Shown here: positions 31,960 through 32,368 of the stretch, piece by piece
Layout: each line of letters starts with the position of its first letter
Numbering within the stretch: the stretch's first letter is position 1
NCBI GenBank assembly: GCA_023388635.1
Contig: JAEWFW010000033.1
Coordinates: 1 to 32,368, forward strand
From: Bacillota bacterium
GTDB taxonomy: Bacteria > Bacillota > Bacilli > Desulfuribacillales > Desulfuribacillaceae
Direction of reading: 5' to 3'
Length of the DNA: 32,368 nt
Made by a program: the position numbers and the translations under genes
Notes under the pieces: model-generated
What the model was told of the DNA's origin: nothing
The model's database searches: none
Seen by the model: the letters and a program-made list of their open reading frames with translations, nothing else

Positions 31960-31994
31960 ATTATAGAGGCTAGACATTGTCTAACCTCTATAAT
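31960..31994. other. Long hairpin between tRNA-Glu and tRNA-Ile
   Basis: A nearly perfect 16-bp inverted repeat (arms 31960-31975 and 31979-31994, one C-A mismatch, 3-base loop) in the spacer between the two tRNAs. No T-run follows on the minus strand, so it is more likely an RNA processing or transcript-separation element than an intrinsic terminator. Confidence 0.5.
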
Positions 31995-32003
31995 CTATCA
32001 ATT

Positions 32004-32078
32004 TGGTGACCCGTAGGGGAATCGAACCCCTGTTACCGCCGTGAAAGGGCGGTGTCTTAACCGCTTGACCAACGGGCC
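32004..32078 (-). tRNA. tRNA-Glu (UUC anticodon)
   Basis: 75 nt including encoded CCA. The strand reads GGCCCGTTGGTCAAGCGGTT in the 5' half, anticodon loop CTTTCAC with TTC, and an AGGGGTTCGATTCCCCT T arm. Acceptor pairing is complete with one G-U pair. Confidence 0.97.
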
Positions 32079-32082
32079 ATTA

Positions 32083-32158
<76 letters not shown>

Positions 32159-32240
32159 TCATTTCAGCGACATTTATAATCATATCATATAGTGCGCTGT
32201 AATGCAACTACTTTTTTGAAATTTTTTCTTTAAAAATTCC

Positions 32241-32359
32241 AGCCTGGCAACGACCTAATCTCCCAGGGACCTGCGTCCCAAGTACCTTCGGCGCTGGAGG
32301 GCTTAACGGTTGTGTTCGGGATGGGTACTCGTGTGTCCCCTCCGCCTTCGCCACCAGAC
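32241..32359 (-). rRNA. rrf: 5S ribosomal RNA
   Basis: On the minus strand the sequence runs from GTCTGGTGGCGAAGGCG through CCCATCCCGAACAC and CAGCGCCGAAGGTACT to GTTGCCAGGC. The two ends pair over about ten bases (helix I), which sets the approximate boundaries, and the length is near 119 nt. The ends are accurate to a few bases. The rest of the rRNA operon (23S, 16S) should lie beyond the window. Confidence 0.93.
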
Positions 32360-32368
32360 TCTTCAACT

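Overview
The window looks like chromosomal DNA of a Gram-positive-type or Negativicutes-like anaerobe of the Firmicutes. This rests on gene content and order: ruvC-ruvA-ruvB-DUF2905 and spoIID-queA-tgt-yajC blocks, a SpoIID-family protein, an Ech hydrogenase, cytochrome bd with CydDC, an Rrf2 regulator, AGGAGG-type ribosome binding sites and a PerR-like box. No species is assigned. No IS element, prophage or CRISPR array is visible.

Layout. Positions 1-51 hold the last codons of a + strand gene that converges on the minus-strand block yajC / tgt / queA / spoIID-like protein / GGCT-protease fusion (152-6051). Then, still on the minus strand, come a 2-Cys peroxiredoxin with a promoter and PerR-like box, an orphan membrane-anchored protein, a YeiW/YkgJ-type Cys-cluster protein and an ArsB/ACR3-BASS-type permease (6197-9074). 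A patatin-like lipase (+, 9240-10220) and a Yip1-domain membrane protein (-, 10351-11118) precede a long AT-rich control region. The complete six-gene energy-converting [NiFe] hydrogenase operon echABCDEF follows on the + strand (11551-16649). A convergent PH-like membrane protein gene and DUF2905 lead back to minus-strand ruvB-ruvA-ruvC, a YolD-like gene and a Y-family DNA polymerase (16760-21753). Next are cydC-cydD-cydB-cydA and an Rrf2 regulator (21871-28272), then an ArsC/Spx-like protein. On the + strand are a leaderless Cu-Zn superoxide dismutase and a two-cluster Fe-S protein. A minus-strand PLP aminotransferase follows, and the window ends in the tail of an rRNA operon (5S, tRNA-fMet, tRNA-Glu, tRNA-Ile, terminator).

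How the genes work together. There are three functional themes. (1) Low-potential energy metabolism: Ech couples ferredoxin and H2 to an ion gradient. (2) Oxygen tolerance: cytochrome bd and its CydDC exporter, the peroxiredoxin, SodC, the Rrf2 sensor and the Fe-S protein. (3) DNA damage tolerance and repair: the Y-family polymerase, YolD-like protein and RuvABC, apparently read in one direction from a promoter flanked by two SOS-like boxes.

Most notable observations: a GGCT domain fused through a transmembrane helix to an HtrA-like protease; an inverted pair of GAAC-N4-GTTT boxes around the polymerase promoter that also reads as a terminator; a near-perfect PerR box at the peroxiredoxin promoter; a CRP/FNR-like site centred 41.5 bp upstream of the predicted start of the Fe-S protein transcript; and about a dozen short imperfect tandem duplications, mostly at gene borders. 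All assignments come from reading the sequence; no database search was made.
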